Made by a program: the position numbers and the translations under genes. Shown here in pieces: positions 52,178 to 60,547 of a stretch of DNA of 64,000 bases. The DNA is taken from the NCBI GenBank assembly GCA_018242445.1, contig JAFEBW010000039.1, positions 40,098 through 104,097 on the forward strand, in the 5' to 3' direction. The stretch is from Pseudomonadota bacterium. GTDB lineage: Bacteria; Pseudomonadota; Gammaproteobacteria; Xanthomonadales; Xanthomonadaceae. The notes under the pieces were generated by a model. That model worked only from the letters and a program-made list of their open reading frames with translations, was not told where the DNA came from and did no database searches. Every line of letters begins with the position of its first letter. The first letter of the stretch is position 1.

Positions 52178-52545
52178 GTCATTCCCGCAAAGGCGGGAAT
52201 CCACGACAATCGCCCACCATGAAACAGCCCGCTGTCTATATCCTCGCCTGCCAGAAGGCCGGCACTTTGTACATCGGCGTCACCAGCGATCTGATCGCGA
52301 GAACTTGGCAACACCGCGAGCATGTCGTTGAAGGATTCACCGCCCGTTACGATGTGCGGCGGCTGGTATGGTACGAGCTGCACGAGACGATGGAGAGCGC
52401 CATCATTCGCGAGAAACATCTGAAAAAATGGAATCGAGCATGGAAGATTCGTTTGATTGAAGAGAGTAACCCGGCGTGGAAAGACTTGTGGCGGGAAATC
52501 ACGGGCCAGGAAGATGGGGTGGATTCCCGCCTTCGCGGGAATGAC
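52178..52545. mobile_element. Palindrome-bounded GIY-YIG unit, 368 bases
   Basis: Two 27-base inverted repeats at 52178-52204 and 52519-52545 are identical at 26 of 27 positions when one is reverse-complemented (GTCATTCCCGCAAAGGCGGG... against GTGGATTCCCGCCTTCGCGG...). Each is also a hairpin. They enclose one GIY-YIG nuclease gene and fit exactly between kynU (4 bases away) and kmo (11 bases away). The arrangement looks like a small mobile or formerly mobile unit; no target duplication could be defined. Confidence 0.7.
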
Positions 52546-52560
52546 GAGCCAAGACCATGA
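52219..52560 (+). CDS. GIY-YIG domain endonuclease-like protein
   Basis: A 113-residue GIY-YIG protein of the small COG2827 type. Strand motifs are VYILACQKAGTLYIGVTSD (GIY and YIG positions), followed by ARTWQHREHVVEGF with the catalytic arginine, and the metal-binding glutamate in ESAIIREKHLKKW; the end SNPAWKDLW is typical of the family. The final ~12 residues (VDSRLRGNDEPRP) are the translation of the right-hand palindrome, and the stop overlaps the kmo start as ATGA. The left palindrome lies 15-41 bases before its ATG. Likely a nuclease acting on the palindromes or unrelated DNA; function is inferred only. Confidence 0.85.
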   Translation: MKQPAVYILACQKAGTLYIGVTSDLIARTWQHREHVVEGFTARYDVRRLVWYELHETMESAIIREKHLKKWNRAWKIRLIEESNPAWKDLWREITGQEDGVDSRLRGNDEPRP

Positions 52561-53966
52561 AGCCTGACCATCGACAAACCCTCACCATCGCCGGTGCCGG
52601 CCTCGCCGGCGCGCTGCTGGCGGCCTTGCTGGCGCGCGCGGGCTGGCAGGTCGAGGTATTCGAAAAGCGCGCCGACCCGCGCGAGGTCGGCTACGAGGGC
52701 GGGCGCTCGATCAACCTCGCCTTGGCCGAGCGCGGCCTGCACGCTTTGCGACAGGCGGGGCTGCACGATGCCGTGCTGGCGCAGGCGGTGATGATGCGCG
52801 GGCGCATGGTGCATTTCGCCGATGGCAGGACCGCGCTGCAACGCTACGGCAAGGACGACAGCGAGGCGATCTGGTCGGTGCATCGCGGCCGCCTGAACCT
52901 GCTGCTGCTCGATGCCGCGCAGGCCGCCGGCGCGAAGCTGCATTTCCATGCGCGGCTGGATCATGTGGACTTCGATGCGCAGCGCGCACGCTTCATCGAC
53001 GACCGCGATGGCAGCCGCCGCGAGCATGCTTTCGACATGCTGATCGGCGCCGACGGCGCCGGCTCGGCCTTGCGCGGCGCGATGCACGCAGTCGCGCCGC
53101 TGGGCGAGCGCTTCGAATCCCTCGGCCACGGCTACAAGGAACTGGAAATACCTCCGGCAACCGACGGCGGTTTCCGCATCGAAGCCAACGCCCTGCACAT
53201 CTGGCCGCGCGGGCGCTACATGTGCATCGCCCTGCCCAACACCGAGCGCACCTTCACCGTCACCTTGTTCCTGCCGCAACACGCCGGCCAAGGCGCTCCC
53301 GGCTTCGATGCCCTGCCCGACGCCACATCCGCGCGCACCCTGTTCGAATACGACTTCGCCGACGCGCTGGCGAACATTCCCGGGTTCGATGCCGACTGGT
53401 CTGCGCACCCGGTCGGACAACTGGCCACGCTCTACCTCGACCGCTGGCATCTGGACGGCCGCGCGGTGCTGCTGGGCGATGCCGCGCATGCGATGGTGCC
53501 CTTCCACGGCCAGGGCATGAACTGCGCCTTCGAGGATTGCGTCGCCCTGGCGCGGCACATCGACGATGCGGACGACTTCGCGGCAGCCTTCGCCGCGTTC
53601 GAGGCCGAACGCCTGCCCAACGCGCGCGCGATCCAGCAGATGGCGCTGGAAAATTATCTGGAGATGCGCGACCGCGTGGACGATGCCGACTACCTGCTGC
53701 AACGCGATCTCGAGCGCCTGCTGGCCATCCGCCATCCCGAGCGCTTCGTGCCGCGCTACAGCATGGTCAGCTTCCGCCGCGTGCCGTATGCGACCGCGCT
53801 GGCGCGCGGGCGCGTGCAGCGCGAATTGTTGATCGAGGCCACGCGCGGGTGCCTGCGCATCGAGGATGTCGATCTGGCCGCGGCCGATGCGATGGCGATG
53901 GCGCGGCTTGAGCCGCTGGAGGAACTCCCTCTTCCTGGGGAGACATTCCAGTCAACCACGGGCTGA
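52557..53966 (+). CDS. kmo: Kynurenine 3-monooxygenase
   Basis: A 469-residue FAD-dependent hydroxylase turning kynurenine into 3-hydroxykynurenine. The FAD-binding IAGAGLAGALLAALLARAG opens it, YEGGRSINLALAERGLHALR is the family signature, and GDAAHAMVPFHGQGMNCAFEDC is the second FAD motif. It is coupled by ATGA to the GIY-YIG gene and forms, with kynU and ACMSD, a kynurenine-degradation cluster. The hydrophobic C-terminal anchor of eukaryotic forms is absent. Confidence 0.95.
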   Translation: MKPDHRQTLTIAGAGLAGALLAALLARAGWQVEVFEKRADPREVGYEGGRSINLALAERGLHALRQAGLHDAVLAQAVMMRGRMVHFADGRTALQRYGKDDSEAIWSVHRGRLNLLLLDAAQAAGAKLHFHARLDHVDFDAQRARFIDDRDGSRREHAFDMLIGADGAGSALRGAMHAVAPLGERFESLGHGYKELEIPPATDGGFRIEANALHIWPRGRYMCIALPNTERTFTVTLFLPQHAGQGAPGFDALPDATSARTLFEYDFADALANIPGFDADWSAHPVGQLATLYLDRWHLDGRAVLLGDAAHAMVPFHGQGMNCAFEDCVALARHIDDADDFAAAFAAFEAERLPNARAIQQMALENYLEMRDRVDDADYLLQRDLERLLAIRHPERFVPRYSMVSFRRVPYATALARGRVQRELLIEATRGCLRIEDVDLAAADAMAMARLEPLEELPLPGETFQSTTG

Positions 53967-54006
53967 CCGATCGTTGACCTTGCTACTCTCGTGGCAAGCG
54001 GTATGG

Positions 54007-54048
54007 ATCCCCTCCCCCGCCTGCGGGGGAGGGACAGGGTGGGGGCGG
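54007..54048. repeat. CCTCTCCC-family repeat upstream of sbcB
   Basis: CCCCTCCCCCGCCTGCGGGG followed by GAGGGACAGGGTGGGGGCGG. The CCCTCCCCCGC/GCGGGGGAGGG arms pair around CT. It lies in the kmo-sbcB gap. Confidence 0.75.
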
Positions 54049-54083
54049 ATCCCGCGGGAAGCGCTGCCGACCACCCGGCTTCG

Positions 54084-55541
54084 ATGTGTGCGCAGGAGCA
54101 CGCCTTGAACAGTTTCTACTGGTACGACCTCGAAACCTTCGGCAAGGACCCGAGGCTCACCCGCATCGCGCAGTTCGCCGGGCAACGCACCGATGCCGAC
54201 CTGAACCCGATCGGCGAACCGCTGGTGATGTTTTGCCAGCCAGCCGACGACCTGCTGCCCTCGCCCGAGGCCACGCTGGTCACCGGCATCACCCCGCAGC
54301 AGGCGCTGCGCGAGGGCGTGCGCGAGGCCGAGTTCATCGGCCGCGCGCTGGAGGAGATGGCGCTGCCGCACACCTGCACGGTCGGCTACAACTCGCTGCG
54401 CTTCGACGACGAGTTCATCCGCTACAGCGCGTGGCGCAATTTCCACGACCCCTACGAGCACGCCTGGCGCAACGGCAACTCGCGCTGGGATCTGCTCGAC
54501 GTGATGCGGCTGGCGCATGCGCTGCGCCCGGATGGCATCGTCTGGCCGCAACGAGAGGATGGCGCCACCAGCTTCAAGCTCACCGATCTGACCGCCGCCA
54601 ACGGCATCGGCCACGCGCAGGCCCACGATGCGCTGGCCGACGTGCAGGCGCTGATCGCCCTCGCCCGCCTGTTCAAGCGCGCACAACCGCGCTTGTTCGA
54701 CTACGCCCTGAAGCTGCGCGACAAGCGCTTCGCAGGAAACCTGCTCGATGTGGCCACGATGGCGCCCGTGTTGCACATTTCCGGCAAGTACCCGGCCTCC
54801 AATCACAACGCCGCATTGGTCGCGCCGGTCTGCCGGCATCCATCGTACAAAGATCGCGTGATCGCCTTCGATCTCGATGCCGACCCGCAGCCCTTGCTCG
54901 ACCTCGACGCAGACGACATCGCCGATCGCCTGTACACCCCGACGCGCGACCTGCCGGAAGGCGAGGCGCGGATCCCGCTGAAGGAGATCCACCTCAACCG
55001 CTGCCCGATGCTGGTAGCGCTCGATGGCCTGCGCGCGCCGGATTTCGAGCGTCTGCGCATCGACCCGGCGCTGGCGCAGGAACGCGCAGCCACCTTGCGC
55101 GCCACGCCCGACCTGGCCATGAAAGTCCGGCGGGTGTTCGCGCGCGCGGGCGTGCGCGCAGCGGCCGACGCCGATGCCGCCTTGTACGAGGGCTTCGTGT
55201 CCGATGCGGACAAACGCGCATTCCCGCGCATCCGCGCCGCCGCGCCGATGGATTTGTCCGCGTTCACGCAAGGCCTCGGCGACCCGCGCCTGCCCGAGTT
55301 GCTGTTCCGCTATCAGTCCCGCAACTGGCCCGAATCGCTCGATGCGCCGCAACGCGAACGCTGGAATGCCTACCGGCATGCGCGGCTCGACCATGATGCC
55401 GGCCTGTCGGAATACAGCTTCGAGACGCACGCACAGACCATCGCGGCCTTGCGCGCGCAGCACGCCGGGGATGGCCGTGCGCAGGTGCTGCTGGACGCGC
55501 TCGCCGACTGGGCCCGCGGACTGCATGCAAGCCTGTCATGA
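54084..55541 (+). CDS. sbcB: Exodeoxyribonuclease I
   Basis: A 485-residue 3'-5' single-strand exonuclease. The DnaQ-fold metal sites are visible: SFYWYDLETFG (Asp-x-Glu), VGYNSLRFDDEF and AQAHDALADVQALI. The SH3-like and helical C-terminal parts follow with YPASNHNAALVAPVCRHP. The start at 54084 (MCAQEHALNSFYW) is chosen because upstream sequence is palindrome-derived; a TTG nearer the domain is possible. Confidence 0.95.
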   Translation: MCAQEHALNSFYWYDLETFGKDPRLTRIAQFAGQRTDADLNPIGEPLVMFCQPADDLLPSPEATLVTGITPQQALREGVREAEFIGRALEEMALPHTCTVGYNSLRFDDEFIRYSAWRNFHDPYEHAWRNGNSRWDLLDVMRLAHALRPDGIVWPQREDGATSFKLTDLTAANGIGHAQAHDALADVQALIALARLFKRAQPRLFDYALKLRDKRFAGNLLDVATMAPVLHISGKYPASNHNAALVAPVCRHPSYKDRVIAFDLDADPQPLLDLDADDIADRLYTPTRDLPEGEARIPLKEIHLNRCPMLVALDGLRAPDFERLRIDPALAQERAATLRATPDLAMKVRRVFARAGVRAAADADAALYEGFVSDADKRAFPRIRAAAPMDLSAFTQGLGDPRLPELLFRYQSRNWPESLDAPQRERWNAYRHARLDHDAGLSEYSFETHAQTIAALRAQHAGDGRAQVLLDALADWARGLHASLS

Positions 55542-55616
55542 TGCGGATTCGATAGCCGGATCGCGCATGTCGTCTGCCCGGGTTTTCGCGTGCACCGGCT
55601 ACCGCAGGAGTCGAAC

Positions 55617-56339
55617 ATGCCTACGTATTTCACCGACAAGACCTTCCGCTTCCAGCGCGCTCTGGCCAAGAACAACAACCGCGCGTGGTTCGCCGAACAC
55701 AAGACGGAGTACGAGCAGCATGTGCGCCAGCCCTTCCTGCGCCTGATCGGCGATCTGCAAGGCCCGCTCGCCACGATCAGCACACACTATCGCGCCGACC
55801 CCAAACCGGTCGGCGGCTCGCTGTTCCGCATCCACCGCGACACCCGCTTCGCCAACGACAAGACGCCCTACAAGACCTGGGCCGGCGCGCGTTTCTATCA
55901 CGAGCGCATCAAGGTGGCGGCGACTGAAGCGACCTTGCAACGCCACGGCCCCGGCATCGAGGCACCCTCGTTTTACTTGCACATCGCCCCCGGCGATTGC
56001 TTCCTCGGCGGCGGTATCTGGCATCCGGAAGCCACGACGCAAAGGCGCATCCGCGACTTCATCGTCGAAAATCCGGAGAGCTGGAAGAAGGCCGTACGCT
56101 CGCCCGCATTCCGTCGCAAGTACGAGCTGCACGATGAATCCCTCGCCCGCACACCGCGCGGCTATCCGGCAGACCACGAATTGATCGACGATCTCAAGCG
56201 CAAGAACTTCGTGGCGATGATGGCGCTGGATGACGATGCCATCACCGGGTCGCGATTGCTCAAAACCGTGGAAGCCGGACTGCGCGGCTGCACGCCGTTG
56301 GTGGATTACCTGTGCGCGGCGCTGGATCTGGAGTTCTGA
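55617..56339 (+). CDS. DUF2461 family protein
   Basis: A 240-residue protein of a conserved uncharacterised family. CAGGAG lies 6 bases before the ATG at 55617. Typical stretches are NNNRAWFAEHKTEYE, RDTRFANDKTPYKTW and FYLHIAPGDCFLGGGIWHPE; the last resembles a binding-site loop. Cytoplasmic, no signal. It follows sbcB by 75 bases and converges on tRNA-Thr. Confidence 0.88.
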   Translation: MPTYFTDKTFRFQRALAKNNNRAWFAEHKTEYEQHVRQPFLRLIGDLQGPLATISTHYRADPKPVGGSLFRIHRDTRFANDKTPYKTWAGARFYHERIKVAATEATLQRHGPGIEAPSFYLHIAPGDCFLGGGIWHPEATTQRRIRDFIVENPESWKKAVRSPAFRRKYELHDESLARTPRGYPADHELIDDLKRKNFVAMMALDDDAITGSRLLKTVEAGLRGCTPLVDYLCAALDLEF

Positions 56340-56389
56340 TCCGCACGCACATCGAGTTGCCAGTGCGTTCTTGTCCAGAATCGAAGATA

Positions 56390-56462
56390 TGCCGGAAACA
56401 GGAGTCGAACCTGCGACCTACGCATTACGAATGCGCCGCTCTACCAACTGAGCTATTCCGGC
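56390..56462 (-). tRNA. tRNA-Thr (anticodon CGT)
   Basis: A 73-base cloverleaf: acceptor GCCGGAA pairs with TTCCGGC, D-arm GCTCAGTTGGTAGAGC, anticodon stem GCGCA/TGCGT with loop TTCGTAA (anticodon CGT), and T-arm GCAGGTTCGACTCCTGT. The CCA end is not encoded, unlike the tRNA-Leu in this window. Confidence 0.95.
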
Positions 56463-56635
56463 ACGGAATGCCCGCGAACGCGGGCCGCAAAGTGTAGGCG
56501 GGTCGCGCCCCCCGGTCAATCGACCGCAGTGCATGACTGGCTGGTTTCCACATCGACCGCATGAACCGGTCGCGCATCGACCCACGGCGGCCGCGCCATG
56601 CGGGCGCACACCGCACACGTCCTCCATCGCACGTG

Positions 56636-56662
56636 AAAACGCCGGACATCGCCCGGCGTTTT
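56636..56662 (-). terminator. Terminator of pilU
   Basis: Perfect 10-base-pair hairpin (AAAACGCCGG, 7-base loop, CCGGCGTTTT) beginning 21 bases after the pilU stop; the arms themselves supply A and T tracts. Confidence 0.8.
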
Positions 56663-56683
56663 GGTTCACGTCACCCCCAATCT

Positions 56684-57838
56684 TCAACGCCGCCAGTACT
56701 GGTTCTTGTCCTCGGTGGATACCAGTTCCACCGCGCCCAGTCCCTCGGCCAGACTGCGGGCGTCGCCGCCCTGCGCGAGCTTGATCTTCAGGCGCACCTC
56801 GTTCTGCGAGTCGGCGAAGCGCAGCGCGTCCTCGTAGGTGATTTCTCCGGCCTGGTACAGCTCGAACAGGCTCTGGTCGAAGGTGCGCATGCCGAGGTTG
56901 GTGGACTCCTTCATCACGTCCTTGAGCTTGTGGATCTCGCCGTCGCGGATGTAGTCCTGCACCAGCGGCGTGCCGAGCAGGATCTCCAGCGCCACCCGCC
57001 GCGCCTTGCCGTCCGGGGTCGGAATGAGCTGCTGGGCGACCACGCCCTTGAGGTTCATCGACATGTCCATCAGCAACTGGTGGCGGCGATCCTCGGGGAA
57101 GAAGTTGATGATGCGATCCATCGCCTGGTTGGCGTTGTTGGCGTGCAGGGTGCACAGCACGAGGTGGCCGGTTTCGGCGAAGGCGATGGCGTGATCCATG
57201 CCCTCGCGGGTGCGCACCTCGCCGATCATGATCACGTCCGGCGCCTGGCGCAGGGTGTTCTTCAGCGCGTTCTCCCAGTTGTCGGTGTCGATGCCGACCT
57301 CGCGCTGGGTGATGATGCAGCCTTCGTGCTTGTGCACGAACTCGATCGGATCCTCGATGGTGATGATGTGCCCGGTGGAATTGAGGTTGCGGTAGCCGAT
57401 CATCGCCGCGAGCGACGTGGATTTGCCGGTGCCGGTGGCGCCGACGAAGATGATGATGCCGCGCTTGGTCATCGCCAGCGACTTGATGATCGGCGGCAGG
57501 CTCAGCTCCTCGACCGTCGGGATCTTGGTCTCGATCCGGCGCAGCACCATGCCGACCTGGTTGCGCTGGTAGAAGCAGCTCACGCGGAACCGGCCCACGC
57601 CGGCCACGCCGATGGCGAAGTTGCACTCGTGGGTTTTCTCGAACTCCTCGCGCTGCGGCGGGGTCATCACGTTGAGCACGAGGTCGCGGCTTTGCTGCGA
57701 GGTCAGCGCCGCCTGGGTGATCGGGCTGATCTTGCCGTGCACCTTCATCGACGGCGGCATGCCGGCGGTGATGAACAAGTCCGACGCCTTGTTGTGCGCC
57801 ATCAGCTTGAGGTAGGAGGTGAAGTCGATGCCGCTCAT
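56684..57838 (-). CDS. pilU: Type IV pilus retraction ATPase PilU
   Basis: A 384-residue hexameric secretion-type ATPase that assists PilT in pilus retraction. Walker A is FVGATGTGKSTSLAAM, the Walker B region IMIGEVRTREGMDHAI, and the His box HLVLCTLHANNANQAMDRI. The extended C-terminal tail (QGGDARSLAEGLGAVELVS) separates PilU from PilT. It follows pilT by 134 bases holding heptamer arrays. Confidence 0.95.
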   Translation of the reverse strand: MSGIDFTSYLKLMAHNKASDLFITAGMPPSMKVHGKISPITQAALTSQQSRDLVLNVMTPPQREEFEKTHECNFAIGVAGVGRFRVSCFYQRNQVGMVLRRIETKIPTVEELSLPPIIKSLAMTKRGIIIFVGATGTGKSTSLAAMIGYRNLNSTGHIITIEDPIEFVHKHEGCIITQREVGIDTDNWENALKNTLRQAPDVIMIGEVRTREGMDHAIAFAETGHLVLCTLHANNANQAMDRIINFFPEDRRHQLLMDMSMNLKGVVAQQLIPTPDGKARRVALEILLGTPLVQDYIRDGEIHKLKDVMKESTNLGMRTFDQSLFELYQAGEITYEDALRFADSQNEVRLKIKLAQGGDARSLAEGLGAVELVSTEDKNQYWRR

Positions 57839-57972
57839 GGAGAACTCCGTGATTAGTGATTAGTGATTCGTGAGTCGTGATTCGTGAACGTTGGGCTTGC
57901 GGCCGCTTCTGACTGGATCGTCGCTTTCAACTTGAACCAATCACAAATCACATCTCACGAATCACGGCCTCA
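57839..57972. repeat. Inverted heptamer arrays between pilT and pilU
   Basis: Next to the pilU start are tandem units of GTGATTA/GTGATTC/GTGAGTC (57849-57888). Next to the pilT stop are complementary AATCACAAATCACATCTCACG units (57936-57966), each written here in runs of up to 20 bases only. The arrays face each other over about 50 bases and could pair. Confidence 0.8.
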
Positions 57973-59010
57973 TCACTCGAACAACTTCTTGTCCTTGGCG
58001 TATTCCTTCGCGGTCGGGCGGGTGATCTGGCCGCGCTTGACCATGTCCTGCAGGCACTGATCCAGCGTCTGCATGCCGAGGTTCTGGCCGGTCTGGATCG
58101 ACGAGTACATCTGCGCGACCTTGTCCTCGCGGATCAGGTTGCGGATGGCCGGGGTGCCGATCATGATCTCGTGCGCCGCGATGCGGCCGCCGCCGACCTT
58201 CTTCAGCAGCGCCTGCGCGATCACCGCACGCAGCGACTCGGACAGCATCGAGCGCACCATCGGCTTTTCGCCGGCGGGGAACACGTCGATGATGCGGTCG
58301 ATGGTCTTGGCGGCCGAGCTGGTGTGCAGGGTGCCGAACACGAGGTGGCCGGTTTCGGCCGCCGTCAGCGCCAGCCGGATCGTTTCCAGGTCGCGCATCT
58401 CGCCGACGAGGATGTAGTCGGGGTCTTCGCGCAGCGCCGAGCGCAGGGCCTCGTTGAACCCGTGCGTGTCGCGGTGCACCTCGCGCTGGTTGACGAGGCA
58501 CTTCTGCGAGGTGTGCACGAACTCGATCGGATCCTCGACGGTGAGGATGTGCGCGTATTCCTGCTTGTTGATGTGATCGACCATCGCCGCCAGCGTGGTC
58601 GACTTGCCCGAGCCGGTCGGCCCGGTGCACAGGATCAGCCCCTGCGGCTGCTGGATGACCTCGCGGAAAACCGGCGGGCAGGCCAGATCCTCCAGCGTGA
58701 GCACCTCGGAGGGAATCGTCCGGAACACCGCGCCGGCGCCGCGGTTCTGGTTGAAGGCATTGACGCGGAAGCGCGCCATGCCGGCGATCTCGAACGAGAA
58801 GTCGACCTCGAGGAATTCTTCGTAATCGCGCCGCTGCTTGTCCGACATGATGTCGTACACCAGCGAGTGCACCTGCTTGTGCTCGAGCGCGGGGATGTTG
58901 ATCCGGCGCACGTCGCCGTCGACACGGATCATCGGCGGCAGGCCGGCCGACAGGTGCAGGTCGGAGGCCTTGTTCTTGACCGAGAAAGCCAGCAGTTCAG
59001 CGATGTCCAT
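57973..59010 (-). CDS. pilT: Type IV pilus retraction ATPase PilT
   Basis: A 345-residue retraction motor ATPase. Walker A CTGPTGSGKSTTLAAM, Asp box region ILVGEMRDLETIRLAL and His box HLVFGTLHTSSAAKTIDRI are intact, and the PilT-specific AIRNLIRE motif is near residue 285. The N-terminus MDIAELLAFSVKNKASDLHL is canonical. With pilU it gives twitching motility; fimV in the same window supports pilus function. Confidence 0.97.
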   Translation of the reverse strand: MDIAELLAFSVKNKASDLHLSAGLPPMIRVDGDVRRINIPALEHKQVHSLVYDIMSDKQRRDYEEFLEVDFSFEIAGMARFRVNAFNQNRGAGAVFRTIPSEVLTLEDLACPPVFREVIQQPQGLILCTGPTGSGKSTTLAAMVDHINKQEYAHILTVEDPIEFVHTSQKCLVNQREVHRDTHGFNEALRSALREDPDYILVGEMRDLETIRLALTAAETGHLVFGTLHTSSAAKTIDRIIDVFPAGEKPMVRSMLSESLRAVIAQALLKKVGGGRIAAHEIMIGTPAIRNLIREDKVAQMYSSIQTGQNLGMQTLDQCLQDMVKRGQITRPTAKEYAKDKKLFE

Positions 59011-59185
59011 GCGCGTCCCCTACGCCAGAAATGGATGTGCCGCCCGAGTATAGCGCCAATCGACGCCGTTCAATCCAGCCCCGCGAGGATTCCCGCGCGA
59101 CACGGGCCAAGCCCCCATCTGCGGGCCCGGGGCGTGTAAGCTGGACGCCTTCCTTCCACGTCGCAACACGCCTTTCGGACACCCC

Positions 59186-59656
59186 ATGCACCGATCACAA
59201 CGCCTCCTGCTCGTCGCTGGCCTGCTCGCCGCCGCCCTTGGCGCATCCGTCGCTGCGTTCGCTGCCACCGCGTCGGTGAACGGCCCGCAATCGTTCATCG
59301 ACGGCACGCCGCGGACGAAGAACGACCCGCAGCTCGTGGCGGTGCAGATCGTCTCGGTGGACGGCAACCCCATCCGCGAAAACCCGGTGCAGTTGTACCC
59401 GGGCCCGCACTGGCTGGAGGTCGCCGGGCCGTCGGCCACGCCGGGGCAGGCGTCGATCCAGTCCTCCGCGTTGCGGGTCGAGCCGTGCACGTATTACTAC
59501 ATGGGCGCGCGCAAGAACCCGTTGCAGCCCGGCCAGTGGAAGCTGATCGTGGACGGCGAGGACACCATGGTCGCCTGCAATGCCGCGGCAGAAATCCGGA
59601 AGGCTCAGGAAGCCGCGCGGGCGAATCCGCCGAAGGCGCCGGCAGCCTCGCACTGA
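59186..59656 (+). CDS. Exported hypothetical protein
   Basis: A 156-residue protein with a clear signal peptide (LLLVAGLLAAALGASVAAFA). The mature part has PQLVAVQIVSVDGNPI, VQLYPGPHWLEVAGP and CTYYYMGARKNPLQPGQWKL, with two cysteines (near residues 101 and 130) that could pair in the periplasm; the beta-rich pattern resembles small PEGA-like or carbohydrate-binding sandwich folds. The end is Ala/Pro-rich. Divergent from pilT. Function unknown. Confidence 0.75.
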   Translation: MHRSQRLLLVAGLLAAALGASVAAFAATASVNGPQSFIDGTPRTKNDPQLVAVQIVSVDGNPIRENPVQLYPGPHWLEVAGPSATPGQASIQSSALRVEPCTYYYMGARKNPLQPGQWKLIVDGEDTMVACNAAAEIRKAQEAARANPPKAPAASH

Positions 59657-59711
59657 CTCTCGTCGGGCCATCCGGCAAGCGCCGTCGATTCGCGCGAAAG
59701 CAGCACGGACG

Positions 59712-60446
59712 ATGAACGTTCCGGGCGATCGCCTTGCTGCCATCCTCGGCGGCATGCGCGCGGCAGAAGCCTGCCGCATCGACGCGGACACGTCGCCGGA
59801 CGCCCGCCTGCTCGCCGTCTCCAAGACCCGCGATGCCGGCGAAGTGGCCGCGCTGGCCGCCTGCGGGCAGTTCGCCTTCGGCGAAAACTACGTGCAGGAA
59901 GCGCTGGCCAAGCAGCGCGAACTGACGCACGTGCCGCTCGAATGGCATCTGATCGGGCACCTGCAATCCAACAAGGCGCGCGAGGCGGCGACCGCGTTCG
60001 ACTGGGTGCAGACGCTGGATCGAGCCAAGCTGGTCGCGTTGCTTGCGCAGCATCGCCCACCGGATCGCGCGCCGCTGAACGTGCTGATCCAGGTGAACAT
60101 CGACGACGAGGCCAGCAAGTCGGGCTGCCGACCGGATGACATCACCGCCCTGTCGGATGCAATCGCCGGGCAGCCGCGCCTGCGCTTGCGCGGATTGATG
60201 GCCATCCCCGCACCCGACCCAGACATGGCGCGTCGCCGCGATGCCTTTCGCGCGATGAAATCGCTGTTCGACGACCTCGCCGCCCGCCACGCCGACATCG
60301 ACACCCTGTCGATGGGCATGAGCGAGGATTACGGCCTGGCCATCGCCGAAGGCGCGACGATGGTGCGGATCGGCACCGCCCTGTTCGGGCCGCGCAACGC
60401 CCGCCGACCCGGGTCGTCGACGTCAGGCACCGCATCGTCGGCATGA
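59712..60446 (+). CDS. yggS: PLP homeostasis protein (YggS/PROSC family)
   Basis: A 244-residue PLP-binding protein of the alanine-racemase-like barrel. The PLP lysine is in LLAVSKTRDAGEV; GENYVQEAL, WHLIGHLQSNKAREA and LSMGMSEDYGLAI are family signatures. It has no catalytic activity in characterised members and buffers PLP. It precedes proC, the common yggS-proC order. Confidence 0.93.
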   Translation: MNVPGDRLAAILGGMRAAEACRIDADTSPDARLLAVSKTRDAGEVAALAACGQFAFGENYVQEALAKQRELTHVPLEWHLIGHLQSNKAREAATAFDWVQTLDRAKLVALLAQHRPPDRAPLNVLIQVNIDDEASKSGCRPDDITALSDAIAGQPRLRLRGLMAIPAPDPDMARRRDAFRAMKSLFDDLAARHADIDTLSMGMSEDYGLAIAEGATMVRIGTALFGPRNARRPGSSTSGTASSA

Positions 60447-60547
60447 GGCAACGCGGAGCATCGCGATCCCATGCGCCAAGGCTTTTGTTTGTGCGTCGCA
60501 CAAAAGCATTGCTATGCTCGCCGCCACAGCCTCCCGGCCACTCCTCC

